Assembly (NCBI GenBank): GCA_002007465.1
Contig: LNAC01000039.1
Span: 3,309,159-3,373,158, forward strand
DNA length: 64,000 nucleotides
Reading direction: 5' to 3'
From: Ailurus styani
Taxonomy: Eukaryota > Chordata > Mammalia > Carnivora > Ailuridae
A program made the position numbers and the translations under genes. Positions 1-11,564 of this stretch are shown piece after piece; the stretch's first letter is position 1, and every line of letters begins with the position of its first letter. The notes under the pieces were generated by a model, which saw only the letters and a program-made list of their open reading frames with translations, was not told the DNA's origin and ran no database searches.

Positions 1-67
1 CAGGACCCTGAGATCATGACCTGAGCCGAAGGCAGAGGCTTAACCCACTGAGCCACCCAGGCGTCCC
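1..67 (-). repeat. CAN SINE (SINEC), cut by the window edge
   Basis: Antisense head of a tRNA-Lys-derived carnivore SINE, showing the complement of the box A/box B part ending CCACCCAGGCGTCCC. Confidence 0.9.
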
Positions 68-164
68 TATTCTCTGCTTTTTAAGAAAGTGTTTTATCTT
101 AAGGACACTTTCTTAAAAAGCTAAACAAAACAAGCAAAGGGAAAAAAAAGAAACAAAGCAGAAA

Positions 165-361
165 CAGACTTAACTATTGAGAACAAACTGATGGTTATCA
201 GAGGGGAGGTGGGTGAGGGGATGAATGAATAGGTGATGCAGATTAAGGAGGGCAGTTCTCCTGATGAGCACCGGGTGATGTATGGAATTGTTGAATCACC
301 ATATTGTACACCTAAAATCTATTACACTGTATGTTAACTATACTGCAATTAAAATAAAAAA
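165..361 (+). repeat. carnivore L1 3' end
   Basis: Sense L1 3' UTR remnant: a G-rich stretch, GAGCACCGGGTGATGTATGG, then TACTGCAATTAAAATAAAAA and an A-rich end. The same 3' end type recurs near 15600 and 23400. Confidence 0.75.
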
Positions 362-951
362 CTTAAATAGAATATAGTATCAGCATTTATGAAGGAAATA
401 CTGTAGGATATGCAAGGAGAAATAAAGATAAACCTTCCCAAAAAAGTGTTAAAATTGCCAATTAAAAGTGTTAAAATTCTGCAGTTCTAACGTACATCTA
501 TTATTTATTTTCAGCATTTATGTTAGATACTAATCTTTATTTTTTAATTTTTCATCTTTGACTTTCCCAAAGACTGCTCCTCTTGCTTATGGCCCATAAA
601 TATTTACTTAATTGATTAAGTTATTTTATTCAGATTGATGTCTTTTGGAAGAGCAACTGAAGAATGAATAATCTGCATGTCTTGCCGGTGTATTTACATA
701 GTTCTCTGTGGGAAATAGTCCCTGTAATGTTAACTAACTATCGTATTTCCTAATAACAGTATTTTAACAGAAAAGAGCAATATCAACATTTTATTTTTAG
801 CTCCTTTAACATAAAAAATAAACACTCCTTTCTAAAAAAGTAACATAGTTTTAAGCTTTCTAGTAGGATGTGGTTTCATTATCCCAAAGCTAATGAACAA
901 TCATTAGAGCAATCAGTACATACTGTTTAATAGTTTTTTATTTTTTTTAAG

Positions 952-1053
952 GTACAGGGAAAACAATGGTGATGGACATGTTTTATGCTTATGTGGAGAT
1001 GAAGAGGAAGAAACGAGTTCATTTTCATGGTTTCATGCTAGATGTTCATGAAA
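952..1053 (+). CDS. AFG1L: AFG1L internal exon (Walker A)
   Basis: This exon encodes part of the AFG1-like ATPase, a mitochondrial AAA/P-loop ATPase related to yeast Afg1. The family is known for helping turnover of nuclear-encoded cytochrome oxidase subunits. The exon follows a T-rich tract and AG at 950-951 and is followed by GTAAGT at 1054. It starts with two bases of a split Gly codon, then reads TGKTMVMDMFYAYVEMKRKK and on to LDVHE, and leaves one base of a split Arg codon. TGKT is the end of the P-loop (GxxGxGKT); the GDVG half must lie in an upstream exon outside the window. Length 102 bp. Recognised by similarity to AFG1L from memory, without an alignment. Confidence 0.95.
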
Positions 1054-1988
1054 GTAAGTTAAATGGTCTAAAAGAAGGGATTTTTAAGCAGGCAAACACC
1101 ACAAAACAGTTTTCATCATTTTTTAAAATTCTTAGTCTTTGAATCTTTTAAAAAATTAGTTTGCTCAAAGTAAGGTTTTATTTGGTTTCATTTGTTTTGT
1201 GCTATATCAAAACAACTCATGGTGTATATAGAGTTGGTCCTAAAGACAAATTCAGTACTTCCCATTAAGAGAAGAGAGGTTACTATATGAAGGTCAAGTA
1301 TTTTGTCTTTCTACTTAGGATCAGTAAGAAATGTTAAAAAGTTGCTTATTTCAAGAAGTTGTTCTAGATTAGGTCCTTTTCCTCTGGGTCAGTTTAGCAT
1401 GTAGGCATTCATGTACTTGTATGTATGCCTTACTGCTTTGTCAGTGTCGTTAGATGATTTCAGTTGTGCATTATTTGGCTACCAGCTATATTGTAACCTC
1501 TCGAGGCCAGGAACATTGTGTTTTTCTTCTAATACTTCCAGCATTCAGTACACACATAAGGAGTGAAGTGGGATTGTTTAGAGATAAGGGAACATCCTGA
1601 TTACATATGCCAGACGTAGGACAGGATCACTTCCTCTGCCCGAATCCCTGAAATCCTCAGCAGTAAGATTGATCTGTTGATCCATCTAGTTACCTTCTTG
1701 TCATCTAAGGTATCACTTTGTCATCTTGGAAGTAACTGAAGGGTGGGGATGAAATGACTACAAAGTATCCTTATAACCACAGGAATGTATGAATAAGTGA
1801 ATTACTTATTTTGAGGTAGAGAAAATGCAATCAGTTTTCAATAATCACATTTGATTTTATGTGGCATTTAAACTTAATTTTTATGTTCACACTAAGGTTT
1901 CATTTAGAGATTTAAAAGATACATTATAGTTGTTTAAAATGTACTATTAATACAGTATTTGATTTGTGTTTAATTTCATCCATTAAAG
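1054..1988 (+). other. AFG1L: AFG1L intron (935 bp)
   Basis: Short intron between the Walker A and Walker B exons, with GT at 1054 and AG at 1987-1988. No recognised repeat and no ORF of interest. The codon split across it is Arg (A|GA). Confidence 0.9.
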
Positions 1989-2119
1989 GAATACACCGCC
2001 TTAAACAGAGTTTGCCAAAAAGGAAACCGGGATTCATGGCTAAATCGTATGATCCAATAGCTCCCATAGCTGAAGAAATCAGTGAAGAAGCATGTCTCTT
2101 ATGTTTCGATGAGTTTCAG
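1989..2119 (+). CDS. AFG1L: AFG1L internal exon (Walker B)
   Basis: Second AFG1L exon in the window, 131 bp, between AG (1987-1988) and GTAAGG (2120). The first two bases complete the split Arg codon left by the exon at 952-1053. It reads RIHRLKQSLPKRKPGF, then AKSYDPIAPIAEEISEEA, and ends LLCFDEFQ in phase 0. LLCFDE is the Walker B strand, where Asp binds magnesium and Glu activates water for ATP hydrolysis. The DE pair and the hydrophobic run before it are intact, so nothing suggests a pseudogene. The intron before it is only 935 bp; the one after is about 9.4 kb. Confidence 0.96.
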
Positions 2120-2261
2120 GTAAGGTAGAGATTTTCATAGATGTGGAATGGTATTCTGAATGATATGTGAAGATTTAAATTCTGTTCCTGATTTTATCAT
2201 TGTTTTATAAATTGATTTGATGATACACTACCTCTTATGACTTTATTTTACTGTCTAGTCC

Positions 2262-2448
2262 AGCGGTTAGCAAACTGTGGCTCACACAGAGCAGATCTGG
2301 CCCAACTGCTTTTGTATGGTGGTGAGAAAAGATTTACATTTTTAAAGGGTCTTTTAAAAAAGAAAATGCAACAGAGACCACATGTGGCTTGCAGAACCTA
2401 AAATATTTAATCAGCCTTTTATAGGAAAAGTTTGCCTACCCCATATTA
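2262..2448 (+). repeat. hAT-like non-autonomous DNA transposon relic
   Basis: Contains GTTAGCAAACTGTGGCTC at the left and CCTAAAATATTTAATCAGCC...GAAAAGTTTGCCTACCCC at the right, the ends of an old mammalian MER-type element. The same family is seen at 44393-44622. Exact subfamily not assigned. Confidence 0.6.
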
Positions 2449-2775
2449 GAGTCATGGATTTACATTTCACCTGCCCACAGTGGTGATAATGTCATGATTA
2501 CAAAATAATGTCTTTAAAGATGTTTGTGGGTTTTTTTTTAAGTGTTATATAAAAAACAAGTGATCAACACATCTCATTTGAGCCTTACAACTTGTTTGTA
2601 ATGACAGGAGGGAGTTGGCCCTAGTTGAACTTTCAAAGTTTCTTCTAGTTTTAGGATTTTCTGAAATTGTGCATTTAAATCGGTAATAAGTCATTTTCTG
2701 ATCTTTATTTCTTATGAGAATAAATATGGCATGCAAGCAAATGCCATGTCTTATGCTTTTTCTGTATCCCAGTGT

Positions 2776-2813
2776 TTAATAATAATAATAATTATTATAA
2801 TTATAATAATAGA
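2776..2813. repeat. AAT/ATT simple repeat
   Basis: Imperfect (AAT)n turning into (ATT)n; can form a hairpin. It accounts for the low-complexity reading frames around it. Confidence 0.85.
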
Positions 2814-3069
2814 TATGCTCTAGGTTAAGAATTACTTCCTCTTTATTTGGTTTCTTTAGTGGTTCTGAAATGCAGTAGATGATTTTTCTATAATGCTTAC
2901 TGTAAGAGCAATTGATTATTGGAATGAAAGTAGAAAAATCCACAAGTACAGAATATAAATTTAAAAATAGGGCTTTACACCCAGAGCTTTTGAATAATAT
3001 TTCTGGAGCTGAGTGCTGCATCTGATTGCCTAGAATAAAGGCCCAGAGAACTCTGAAGGGGTAGGAAGC

Positions 3070-3178
3070 TAACATTTATTTTGTGCCTACTCTGAGGTGG
3101 GCCTTTGGGTGAGTCACACATGTTATTTAAGCTTCACAACACATTTGTGATGAATTAAGGGAACTGTCCTAGTTGAAT
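3070..3178 (-). repeat. MIR fragment
   Basis: Begins TAACATTTATTTTGTGCCTACT and continues through a degenerate 'cacatgttattta...cttcacaac' stretch, as in the antisense MIR core. Confidence 0.5.
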
Positions 3179-3489
3179 TCTAAAGCTTCTTACAGTTTTA
3201 AGAGTCTCTGAAATTATGCATTTAAATTGGTAGTGAGTTATTTCTTGTTCTTCTGTGTTTAAAAACCTGCATGGGTGGGAAGATAAGATGGCCATGTTGT
3301 CTTTATCTCAAATGAGGCACAATAGGTCTCCTTTAGCAACTTGATGTAGTTACCTAACAATGGTCTCCGTTGATGGTAGGTGAGAAAGAAGAATTTTCAC
3401 CAGGAATGGTGTTACTCTGAGCCATCTGGGGAGGAGGAACCTTTCTTTCTTTCTCCTTTCACTCATATTAAGACAGCCGGGCATTCACC

Positions 3490-3691
3490 TTTTTTTTTTT
3501 TTTTTTTAAAGATTTTATTTACTTATTTGTTAGAGAGAGGGAGAAGGAGAAGGCACAAGCATGGGGAGCGGCAGGCAGAGGGAGAAGCAGGCATCCCACT
3601 GAGCCAGGACCCTGATGTGGGACTTGATCCCAGGGGATCATGCTCTGAACCAGAGGCAGATGCTTAACTAACTGAGCCACACAGGCATCCT
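3490..3691 (-). repeat. CAN SINE
   Basis: Antisense copy: T-run, AAAGATTTTATTTACTTATT, purine-rich body, and a head ending TGAGCCACACAGGCATCC. Diverged copy. Confidence 0.93.
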
Positions 3692-3955
3692 ATCCTATCA
3701 TCCTCTACAAAGGTCTTCAGAAGAAAGGCATATGGGGAAGAAATGTCCTGCTCTAAAGAAGTGTACTAAGTACACCAATGTGTTGCAGAAGAGAAGGGCC
3801 TCGTTTAGTACTGAGTTAACAGTTATGTTGTCAACAATAAAAGTCAATGATAAATCAGTGAAGGCTATCTCTTGTTTTCTCATTACGATCTCTTAATCAC
3901 ATTATCACCAAGTAAAATTGAATTAGCACAGGTAAATTTTTTGTTAATATATGTT

Positions 3956-4153
3956 CTTTTTTTTTTTAAGATTTTATTTATTTATTTGACACAGAGAGAG
4001 ATTACAAGTAGGCAGAGAGGCAGGCAGAGAGAGAGGAGGAAGCAGGCTCCCCACTGAGCAGGGAGCCCGATGCGGGCCTCGATCCCAGGACCCTGAGATC
4101 ATGACCTGAGCCGAAGGCAGAGGCTTTAACCCACTGAGCCACCCAGGCACCCC
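3956..4153 (-). repeat. CAN SINE
   Basis: Full-length antisense copy close to consensus. Probable target duplication: ACAGGTAAATTTTTTG (3929) and ACAGTTAAATTTTTG (4155). Confidence 0.95.
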
Positions 4154-4737
4154 CACAGTTAAATTTTTGATTAGGGCATTGAAGTTAAATTTCTAATAAA
4201 TATATATTAATACCTAACCTTTGTAAAATGACTCATGGTTTACAAACTGTTTTTATATCTATAAAATAGTTATACATTTAATTCTATAAAGTAGTTATTG
4301 TATTCATTTAGATGAGGAATATAGAGGCATCAGAATTTCCTTGGTATCATATAAAAATCATGAACTTTAAGGTAAAAAATGTAAATTTTAAAATATTCAG
4401 GGAAATGATTGGTCTGTTGCTGTGACACAAAGACCATTGGCAAGATTATTTAAGAAGGTCAGGAACCGATGACAGTTTGCTGGTGCAAAAGAGATCCTCA
4501 GAGGATTAATGGCAAGCAAGGCCAGATTACCTATTAGGTGTAATAGGCACAGTACTTAGAGTCCATGATACTTTTAGGGGCCCATGAAAATATTTTAATT
4601 TCTTTTAAAATTTGCAGAAATAAATAAACATCATAATGAATTCAGCCTGTATCTCTTTATATATTTTATACCAACCCAGTCATGAAATACTATTTATGTA
4701 TGTAAACACACATATTTTCAAATGAATTTTCTTTCTT

Positions 4738-4955
4738 TTTATTTTTTAATATTTTATTTATTTATTTGAGGGAGAGTATGCTTTTTCACATGAGCTGGGG
4801 GGTGGGAAAGGAGGGGCAGAGGGAGAGGGAGAAGCAGAGTCCCTGCTGAGCATGGGCTCAATGCTGGACTTGATGAGGGGCTTGATCCGAGGACCCTGGG
4901 ATCATGCCCTGAACCAAAGTCAGACACTTAACCAACTGAGCCACCCAGGTACCCC
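4738..4955 (-). repeat. CAN SINE, older copy
   Basis: Antisense copy flanked by TCAAATGAATTTTCT (4718) and TCAAATGTATTTTCT (4957), a 15-bp target duplication with one mismatch. Confidence 0.93.
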
Positions 4956-5419
4956 TCAAATGTATTTTCTCATTGAGGAAAGGGCTCATGAAGGTAGAAG
5001 TGCCTGAAACCCATGAAAGTCATAATGCCACCCTACTCGTGAGGCCCTAGCAGAAACCTCTCTGGTTTCACTGGGCATTCTCCATTGAGTTCAGATTTCG
5101 AAATGTCGATGCATGGTTGGGAAGAAGGCAACAAAAGTGACTCTCAGGATGCTCGTGTTCCAAATGAGTGAGTCTTCCAGCAGAAAGGCAAGCAGTAAAA
5201 ACAATTTTTCAAATTACATATTGGCTATAAAGGAGATTGGGGGAGGGTGGATAGGCCCCTCAGTTGTAAAATGTTGCTTGCTAACAAAGACTGGATGTGA
5301 TCGAGTGGTTGTTGCTTGCCCTGTCCAGAGTTGGTTTGATGTTCATTCATTCGTTTACTCATCCATCCCAGTTGCCTTAAATAAAGAGCCTTATCCCATA
5401 CTATCGGACCTGATCTGAC

Positions 5420-5810
5420 CCACAAATGGGTCAAATGGACCATGTCTGGACATCTGATTTATGAGTACCAAGCTCACAAGCTTGCCAGCAACATTGCACT
5501 TATGTTCTGTGCCCCCGGGACTGGGCCCATCATGTCCTCTGTCTTCTGTCTTTGAACTAAAAGGCGCTGAGGGCAGGTCCTGCACAATAATGAAGCAGGA
5601 ACAAAGAGACATGGGAAATAACTGACTCACATTAGGAGGAGGGCTACAAGGCTGCTCCCTGGACAGCTGCTCTGCTCTCTAGAGCTATCTCAGCTCCCGT
5701 TCCCAGCAGGTGCTATCAAGGCTGTTCACATCCTGGAGTCTCCAGTAAACCCCTTTTCTTTGGCTGAATCTCTTGTGCCTATTGCTTGCAAACAGTCTTA
5801 ATAGGGCTGA
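5420..5810 (+). repeat. possible LTR-like sequence
   Basis: Less AT-rich block with a CT-rich middle and the stretch CCAGTAAACCCCTTTTCTTT before CTCTTGTGCCTATTGCTT, which resembles the polyadenylation/R region of an LTR. No retroviral gene is visible next to it and I could not find both ends, so this is tentative. Confidence 0.3.
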
Positions 5811-6056
5811 ATCTGTTCGGCTCGTGTTTTGCTCCAATCTGCTGTATCAGGAGGGATTTCTCTACGGCCTGTAAAAGAGACATACATAGGAGTACTGTGA
5901 GGAAGTGTCACCTTCCTTCATATAGAATCCGGTACCTCCAATGCAAGGAGAATTATCTGATGAACTAAAGACCAAAGAGCAAAGAGATGACGTATCTCCT
6001 AGGATGCTTTCTGCTGTAGGTAACAGAAAACCTACCTTGAAAAATCTTAAACTTTA

Positions 6057-6260
6057 GGGGCGCCTGAGTGGTTCAGTGGGTGAAAGCCTCTGCCTTCGGC
6101 TCAGGTCATGATCTCAGGGTCCTGGGATTGAGCCCCGCATCGGGCTCCTTGCTTGGTGGGGAGCCTGCTTCCTCCTCTCTCTCTGCCTGCCTCTCTGCCT
6201 ACTTGTAATCTCTCTCTGTGTCAAATAAATAAATAAAATCTTAAAAAAAAAAAAAAAAGA
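6057..6260 (+). repeat. CAN SINE
   Basis: Sense copy with A-tail. Target duplication AAAATCTTAAACTTTA (6041) and AAAAGCTTCAACTTTA (6261), two mismatches. Confidence 0.95.
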
Positions 6261-7054
6261 AAAAGCTTCAACTTTAAGTGGGGGTTGGGAGTGGGGAGGG
6301 AATACGATAAGACAGTGTCATTCTTTTTATTCAAACCTTCCTGCTTTCTTTCTGATATTATCTCCTATACCTTCAGCCTTGCTCCTTGCAGATAATTTCC
6401 AGCCCTATTTTCCTCGTAGATTAGGGAACCATAGCTAATAGTGGCTGTTATACCAAATGCTTCTTTCCCACCAGGGCTCTGAAGAACATATGCTCAGAGA
6501 TGATAAAACCAGACTGAATACCAAATTGATTGCTTTTATGTGATCGCAAATGCTAGTGGAATGTAGCATTCTATTATGTTAGAGTTGACAACATGAGAGA
6601 ACCCTCTGCTTTTGAACAAAGTTGACCTGCATGTCCTAGGATGAAAAATTTTAGTATTTTTCTTCTTTTATTTCCTCTACAATTCCAGACTTGAAGCCTG
6701 GAGTTTACCGCAGTTTGTGAGAAAAAGCCAATTATCTGTATATACGCACTGTTGAGAAGAACCAGAGAAACTAAGAGTGTAAGGGCAAGAGTATGTCCCC
6801 TATGGACAGAGGTGATCACTGAGCAGAACCTGGATCTCCAAGTTTCAGTATCTGGACTGTCTTTGTTGGTTTTAGAAAAGCTCCTCCAGCACACCAAAAC
6901 TGGGTTATTGCTAGACTACATCTCTCCTTGTCTCCTTTTTCTAAAATTTGGGGGTAAAAGGGTACCCCCAAAATATTGCTGCAGTGACACTCTGGTTCCC
7001 AACATCCAGAGTCTTTACACTGAACTTCCTGCCTGGGGTAGTCCCCCCAGATAT

Positions 7055-7600
7055 CCCCAAAGAGTCTCACTCCTTCAGATCTTTGCTTAGTTATCTCCTT
7101 AACAATGCCTTTTCTTACCGAATTGTGGTTTTCCGTTAACCAATGACCCTTACTGTCCTTTTAAAACCATTCTTTTTTTTTTTTTTTTTTAAGATTTTAT
7201 TTATTTATTTCACAGAGGGAGAGAGATCACAAGGAGGCAGAGAGGCAGGCAGAGAGAGAGAGGGGGAAGCAGGCTCCTCGCTGAGCAGGGAGCCCGATGC
7301 GGGCCTCAATCCCAGGACCCTGAGATCATGACCTGAGCCGAAAGCAGAGGCTTTAACCCACTGAGCCACCCAGGTGCCCTAAAACCATTCTTTTAAAAAA
7401 TAACATATACCACCTTCTGGCATATATATATATATTATTTATTATGTTTACTGTTTATTACATATATGTCTTCCTCGATAAGAATGTAATCTTAAAGGCA
7501 GAAATCTTTGTTTCGGTAATTGATGTATCTCAAATGTCTAGAGCAGTGTTTGAGGATGAGCAAATGCATATTAATGAGTGAAAGAACGAATGAATAAATC
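7055..7600 (+). repeat. L2 LINE 3' region, split by a SINE
   Basis: Ancient L2 3' end: 'tcactccttcagatctttgcttag' region, the 'tttattatgtttactgtttatt' region, then GAATGTAATCTTAAAGGCAG and a terminal GAATGAATAAAT. The SINE at 7177-7379 interrupts it. Confidence 0.7.
7177..7379 (-). repeat. CAN SINE inside L2
   Basis: Full-length antisense copy with an exact 15-bp target duplication TAAAACCATTCTTTT at 7162 and 7380. It lies within the L2 fragment. Confidence 0.97.
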
Positions 7601-7669
7601 CTAGTACCAAATGACAAATATTGAGGCAGTCTCTCAAGTCCTACTTCCCTTATGTATAATAATAACCCA

Positions 7670-7850
7670 CAATTTTTCCTGTCAACATTCTGAATTAGTT
7701 AACATTTTGTGTCTAATAGATGAAAAATGGTATCTCATTGTTTTAATGTATATTCCTTAAGTAATAATATAGTTGAATTATTTCTACATTTGTTTACTAA
7801 CGAGTTAAAATTCATCTTTTATGAACTGTCTGTTTGAGACAGTACCATTT
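7670..7850 (-). repeat. old L1 3' fragment
   Basis: Antisense L1M-type sequence, including GATGAAAAATGGTATCTCATTG and CATCTTTTATGAACTGTCTG. Confidence 0.55.
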
Positions 7851-8039
7851 ATTGGAATGCTTATATTCCACTTATTATGTAAATACTGTAATAACATTAG
7901 TTATTGTTTATTGAGTACTATGTGCCTGTGTTCTTAACTACTGTACTATGCTGTGTACCATTCTGTCTACAGCTGAAATTCAATACAGCTACATATAAAT
8001 AACATCCAATTATACTAGCATATATACCATACACAGATA

Positions 8040-8215
8040 ATAGTCCTAGCTAACATTTCTTGAGGATTTATTGTAAGGATCATAACAATTTCACAAGATA
8101 GGTATTATTACTACCTTCATTATATTGATGAGGAAATTAAGGGTCAGAGAAGTTAACTAACTTGTCCAAGGTTACACAGCTGGTAACTCAGTTTAAGTTC
8201 ATCATTAGTGCTCTA
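8040..8215 (-). repeat. MIR
   Basis: Antisense MIR core: CTAACATTTCTTGAGGATTT, 'gatgaggaaattaagg', CTTGTCCAAGGTTACACAGC. Confidence 0.85.
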
Positions 8216-10965
8216 ATTCACTAATAGTAACAGCTATGTTCTATGTTCTCTTTGGTATATGATGTCTTGTATTATGTATTTAAATATACAGATCTGGAGC
8301 TGGATAGGCTTTTAGTAGATGTTTTAATGATAGAACCTAAAAATTATCCTTAAGCCTATTAATCCTAGTACAGTACATTGCTGACTTACTAGAAAAGAAT
8401 TTTTTAGGCACTTTACTCTTAACAATCGTATGTCTACAATCACCACTTTACTTTTAAAATTGAATCCTATTAGTAGTCTTGATTTTTAACTAATTATTGG
8501 TCTTTAGGTGGTGTTAATTAATATATTTATTTTACTAGGGAACTGAATGAGAATTATTGCTGCTTAAAAACAAGAATATATGTGCTCTTGAATTTGGGGA
8601 ATTTTTAAATTATGTTTTGGCGGCATTCAGATTACATTTACAGAATGTACTCCTCATTAGCTTGGTCATCTTTACTAAGTATAGCATTTCAGTTTTGCCT
8701 GTAGTGTCAAATATACTACTATTATGTTTGAGAAATTTGTCTAGATAGGTTGTTTTTATGTGTTCAGTTGTGGAAATAAAAGAGCAGCTTTTCCTCAAAG
8801 TTTTCTTTAGGGCCTTCATTATGTTGACTTCGAATATTTACATATTTTTGTTAAATCATTTATGATTCTGAAGGTATAATACTGAAGGAAACTGATTTTT
8901 TTTTAAGCTATTTCTTCCTGTCTCTTTTAGGGACACTGGATAAATGTTTCACTAATATGGTCTTAAAAAAAAAATTCTGATGAGCAGAATATCATGCAAA
9001 ATTCTCCTTTGTAAGCTATCAATATCATTTAAAAAATAGTTTTGACCGTTTTTGTAAAACAGGAAAGCTATTAAAAACTGCTAATAAAAAATAGGTGCTT
9101 ATTTTTGTGCTAATACTAATTACTGATAATGCATGCTTATGTTTGTCACTCATTACATGGCACTGTACCAATCAGTGGGTGACTGAGACTCAAGCACTTA
9201 CATATGTAAATTAACCATTAGATTTTTTTTTTTTCTTTTTTACTTAAGTGAGTCATAATGGAAAGCAACTCTGGGTCATAAAAAATCTTTTCTCTTTAAT
9301 GCTAATGAAATGTCTCCCCCTTTCTGTATTAGCGGACTACCCTTATTGGTAATCTGTAGCCTTCTCTTTTGTTCTTGGTGGTAATGAAATGCTGGGTGCT
9401 CAGAAACCCCCGCTCTCCAAGAATGTGTGGCCACTTGTCTTCAGTTCACTTATGCTGTAAAATTACTGTTCCTCAGCAAAGCTGAACAAGTGCGGGGACA
9501 AGATCAAAAGAGTATACATTGGCATCCAGCTACCCCAAGTGACTCCTGCTTTATTAATTAGCCATAGCTTCTCCAAGTTAATTTACTCTGATAGAGCAAA
9601 AACATTTTGTAATACAAAAACAACAAATTATGATTCAACCACAAGTCTTTATTGTTTGCTTTTCTTCAACTTCCAGTTTAAACCTTTGCACTGTTACAAA
9701 CTAAATGTCTCTTCACTTTTCTAAACCATAGGGCACAAAAGCTATTTTTAATTTTTTTTTCAAAAACATTGGTGAGATAGTCAAGTGACCATTTTTATTT
9801 TCTAAAATTGGGCAACTTTTAATTGATATCATTCTCTTTCAAAGTCAGTGTATTGGGAATCCAATTTAAAAGTGCACTTGCTTCTAAAATTTGCAAGCTT
9901 GTTTGCTCTCTCATCAGAAATGCCACTGGTGTCTAAGCATTTGAAAAGGGCCTTCTCTGGGAGTATTTTTGCGGAAGCAAAATTTGACAGTGATCCTAAG
10001 CTCCAAATTAAATATCACTTTCCTAAATAATTAAATAGTACGACTTCCCTTTTCATTTTAATCACCACTCTGTAAGTTCCTGAAGTCTTTTTAATTTAAG
10101 GAATCTTCAGTAGTTTTCTAGTTAATGTTTTAAAGTTATAGCCTAAGGCAGAAAAAAAAAAAAGCTCTGCACATCCCTGTTTCCTGGTTTAGTTTGGTTT
10201 TTGTTCAAGTGGGAAGGAAATAATGAAACTTTTGCATAAAACATCAGCTGAAAAGAGAAAACTGACATAGACCTGTGTAAGCCAGGTGGTTGGTTTTTGT
10301 GTTATACAACCTCTTAGTTGGTAACTTTAAGTATTTTGATCTAATTTGAAAGAATTCTCCCAGTTTCTATGCTCTAACATAGTTTAAAAATAACGTGATA
10401 TTTATTGTATGATATGTTTTGTGAATATAGAACAGATTTTATTAAGATGATCTGAAATGCTATTAGAGATCAAAATATTTTTACATGAGAAGTATTTAAA
10501 ACCCATATTATTATGTTTATAAGGGAAGGTCCAGTGATTAATATCTACCTTCACTATACATTTGTTTTTGAACTCAACTTCCTTCTCTCCTTAATTTCTC
10601 TATTTCCTTGTGATTTAAAAAAGCTTTTTAAAAAGTTAATAAGCTTACATGTCAATTGTGGATTTTCAAAAAATTTAGAAAAGATATATGTATCTCTGTA
10701 ACTTAGATGGAATAGTTTTATCTATATTACACATTTCTGCTTTTGTCAGAAGTAATTTTTTAAGGTACTGCATGAACCATTCTTGTAAGGTTTTTCTTTC
10801 TTTCTTTTTAATAGAAGGAATATTTGTGTTTGCGAAGGTTAGCAGAGGCTGGCTGTGCTGGAAGTGACTGCAGTGCCTTTTGATTATTCATGGACAGTAA
10901 TAGAAGGCACTTAAAAAGAACAATGAAATTGCTTATTTTTGTGATGGGCCATCTGTTGAATTGTT

Positions 10966-10984
10966 TTGTGCAACAATTGCACAA
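10966..10984. promoter_or_regulatory. C/EBP-like palindrome in unique intron DNA
   Basis: TTGTGCAA-CAA-TTGCACAA: two perfect 8-bp inverted arms, each one base from the C/EBP core TTGCGCAA. No repeat family explains the stretch. Function is inference only. Confidence 0.3.
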
Positions 10985-11564
10985 TAGTATCTATGTCATA
11001 TCATTCTATTTTCAACAGCAGCTGATTATGTCTCACTGGCTATTTGTCCTTATTTCTAAAGTCCCATGACCATTTAAAGTCACCTTTTCAGGGACCTTTG
11101 CCAGAAAGGTATTAAAAATCTCAATCAGCTTGTTTATTATTCTCTTTTCTTTCTTTCTTTTTTTTCCCTCTCTCTTCTCTTTTTGCCCTGGGATGAGGGG
11201 CTTGGATGGAGTCTGTGATGGGAGTAGGAGGAGGGATTTGGTCATGTTAGTTCTAATTAATTAGACCTCCTAAATGTTTAGGACAATTATCTGTGCTTTC
11301 CACCTGTAGTTTATAAAAGAAGTTAACATAGAACCATTTGATAATTTGCGTAGAAATGATAGGCTTGCAAAAAAGAGTCAAGTTTAAAAGACTACCATAC
11401 AGTCTTTCATGTTTTTAATTATCTACTCTTTTCTTCATGATGATAATTAGAATTTTTCTCTTGGAATTCACTTCCATCTTTAAAAAAAAAAAGAGATGAG
11501 CCATTAGCAAATTTGTTAGAGCAGAAGTGAGATTAAAATAAAACAAATGTGTTGTTGTCCATAG

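Larger units (their letters stand above)
1..951 (+). other. AFG1L: AFG1L intron, 3' part (upstream intron cut by the window edge)
   Basis: Intron sequence before the Walker A exon. It holds a SINE fragment (1-67), a carnivore L1 3' end (165-361) and about 590 bp of AT-rich unique DNA (362-951) in which I see no exon, RNA gene or motif worth naming. The acceptor is TTTTTTTTAAG at 941-951. Confidence 0.8.
2120..11564 (+). other. AFG1L: AFG1L intron (about 9.4 kb)
   Basis: Phase 0 intron. The first two thirds hold SINEs, MIR, L2, a hAT-like relic and an LTR-like block, listed separately. From about 8220 to 11400 I recognise no interspersed repeat apart from short T- and A-runs; this is the longest unique stretch on the left side. 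Unassigned but possibly old-repeat DNA lies at 4155-4717 and 4957-5420. 6280-7055 looks mostly unique. Confidence 0.85.

Noticed and set aside
3974..4156. Recurrent short proteins with 'GWLSGLKPLPSAQVMISGSWD' type sequence on both strands
   Set aside because: They occur wherever a CAN SINE lies (also 39.0, 45.1, 51.1, 51.8, 55.2 and 60.2 kb); they are SINE translations.
6057..6130. tRNA gene, because of box A/B-like sequence in many places
   Set aside because: These are heads of tRNA-Lys-derived SINEs followed by the CT-rich body and A-tail, not functional tRNAs.
6752..7090. 112-codon plus-strand frame
   Set aside because: Its end runs into an L2 fragment; no recognisable protein features.
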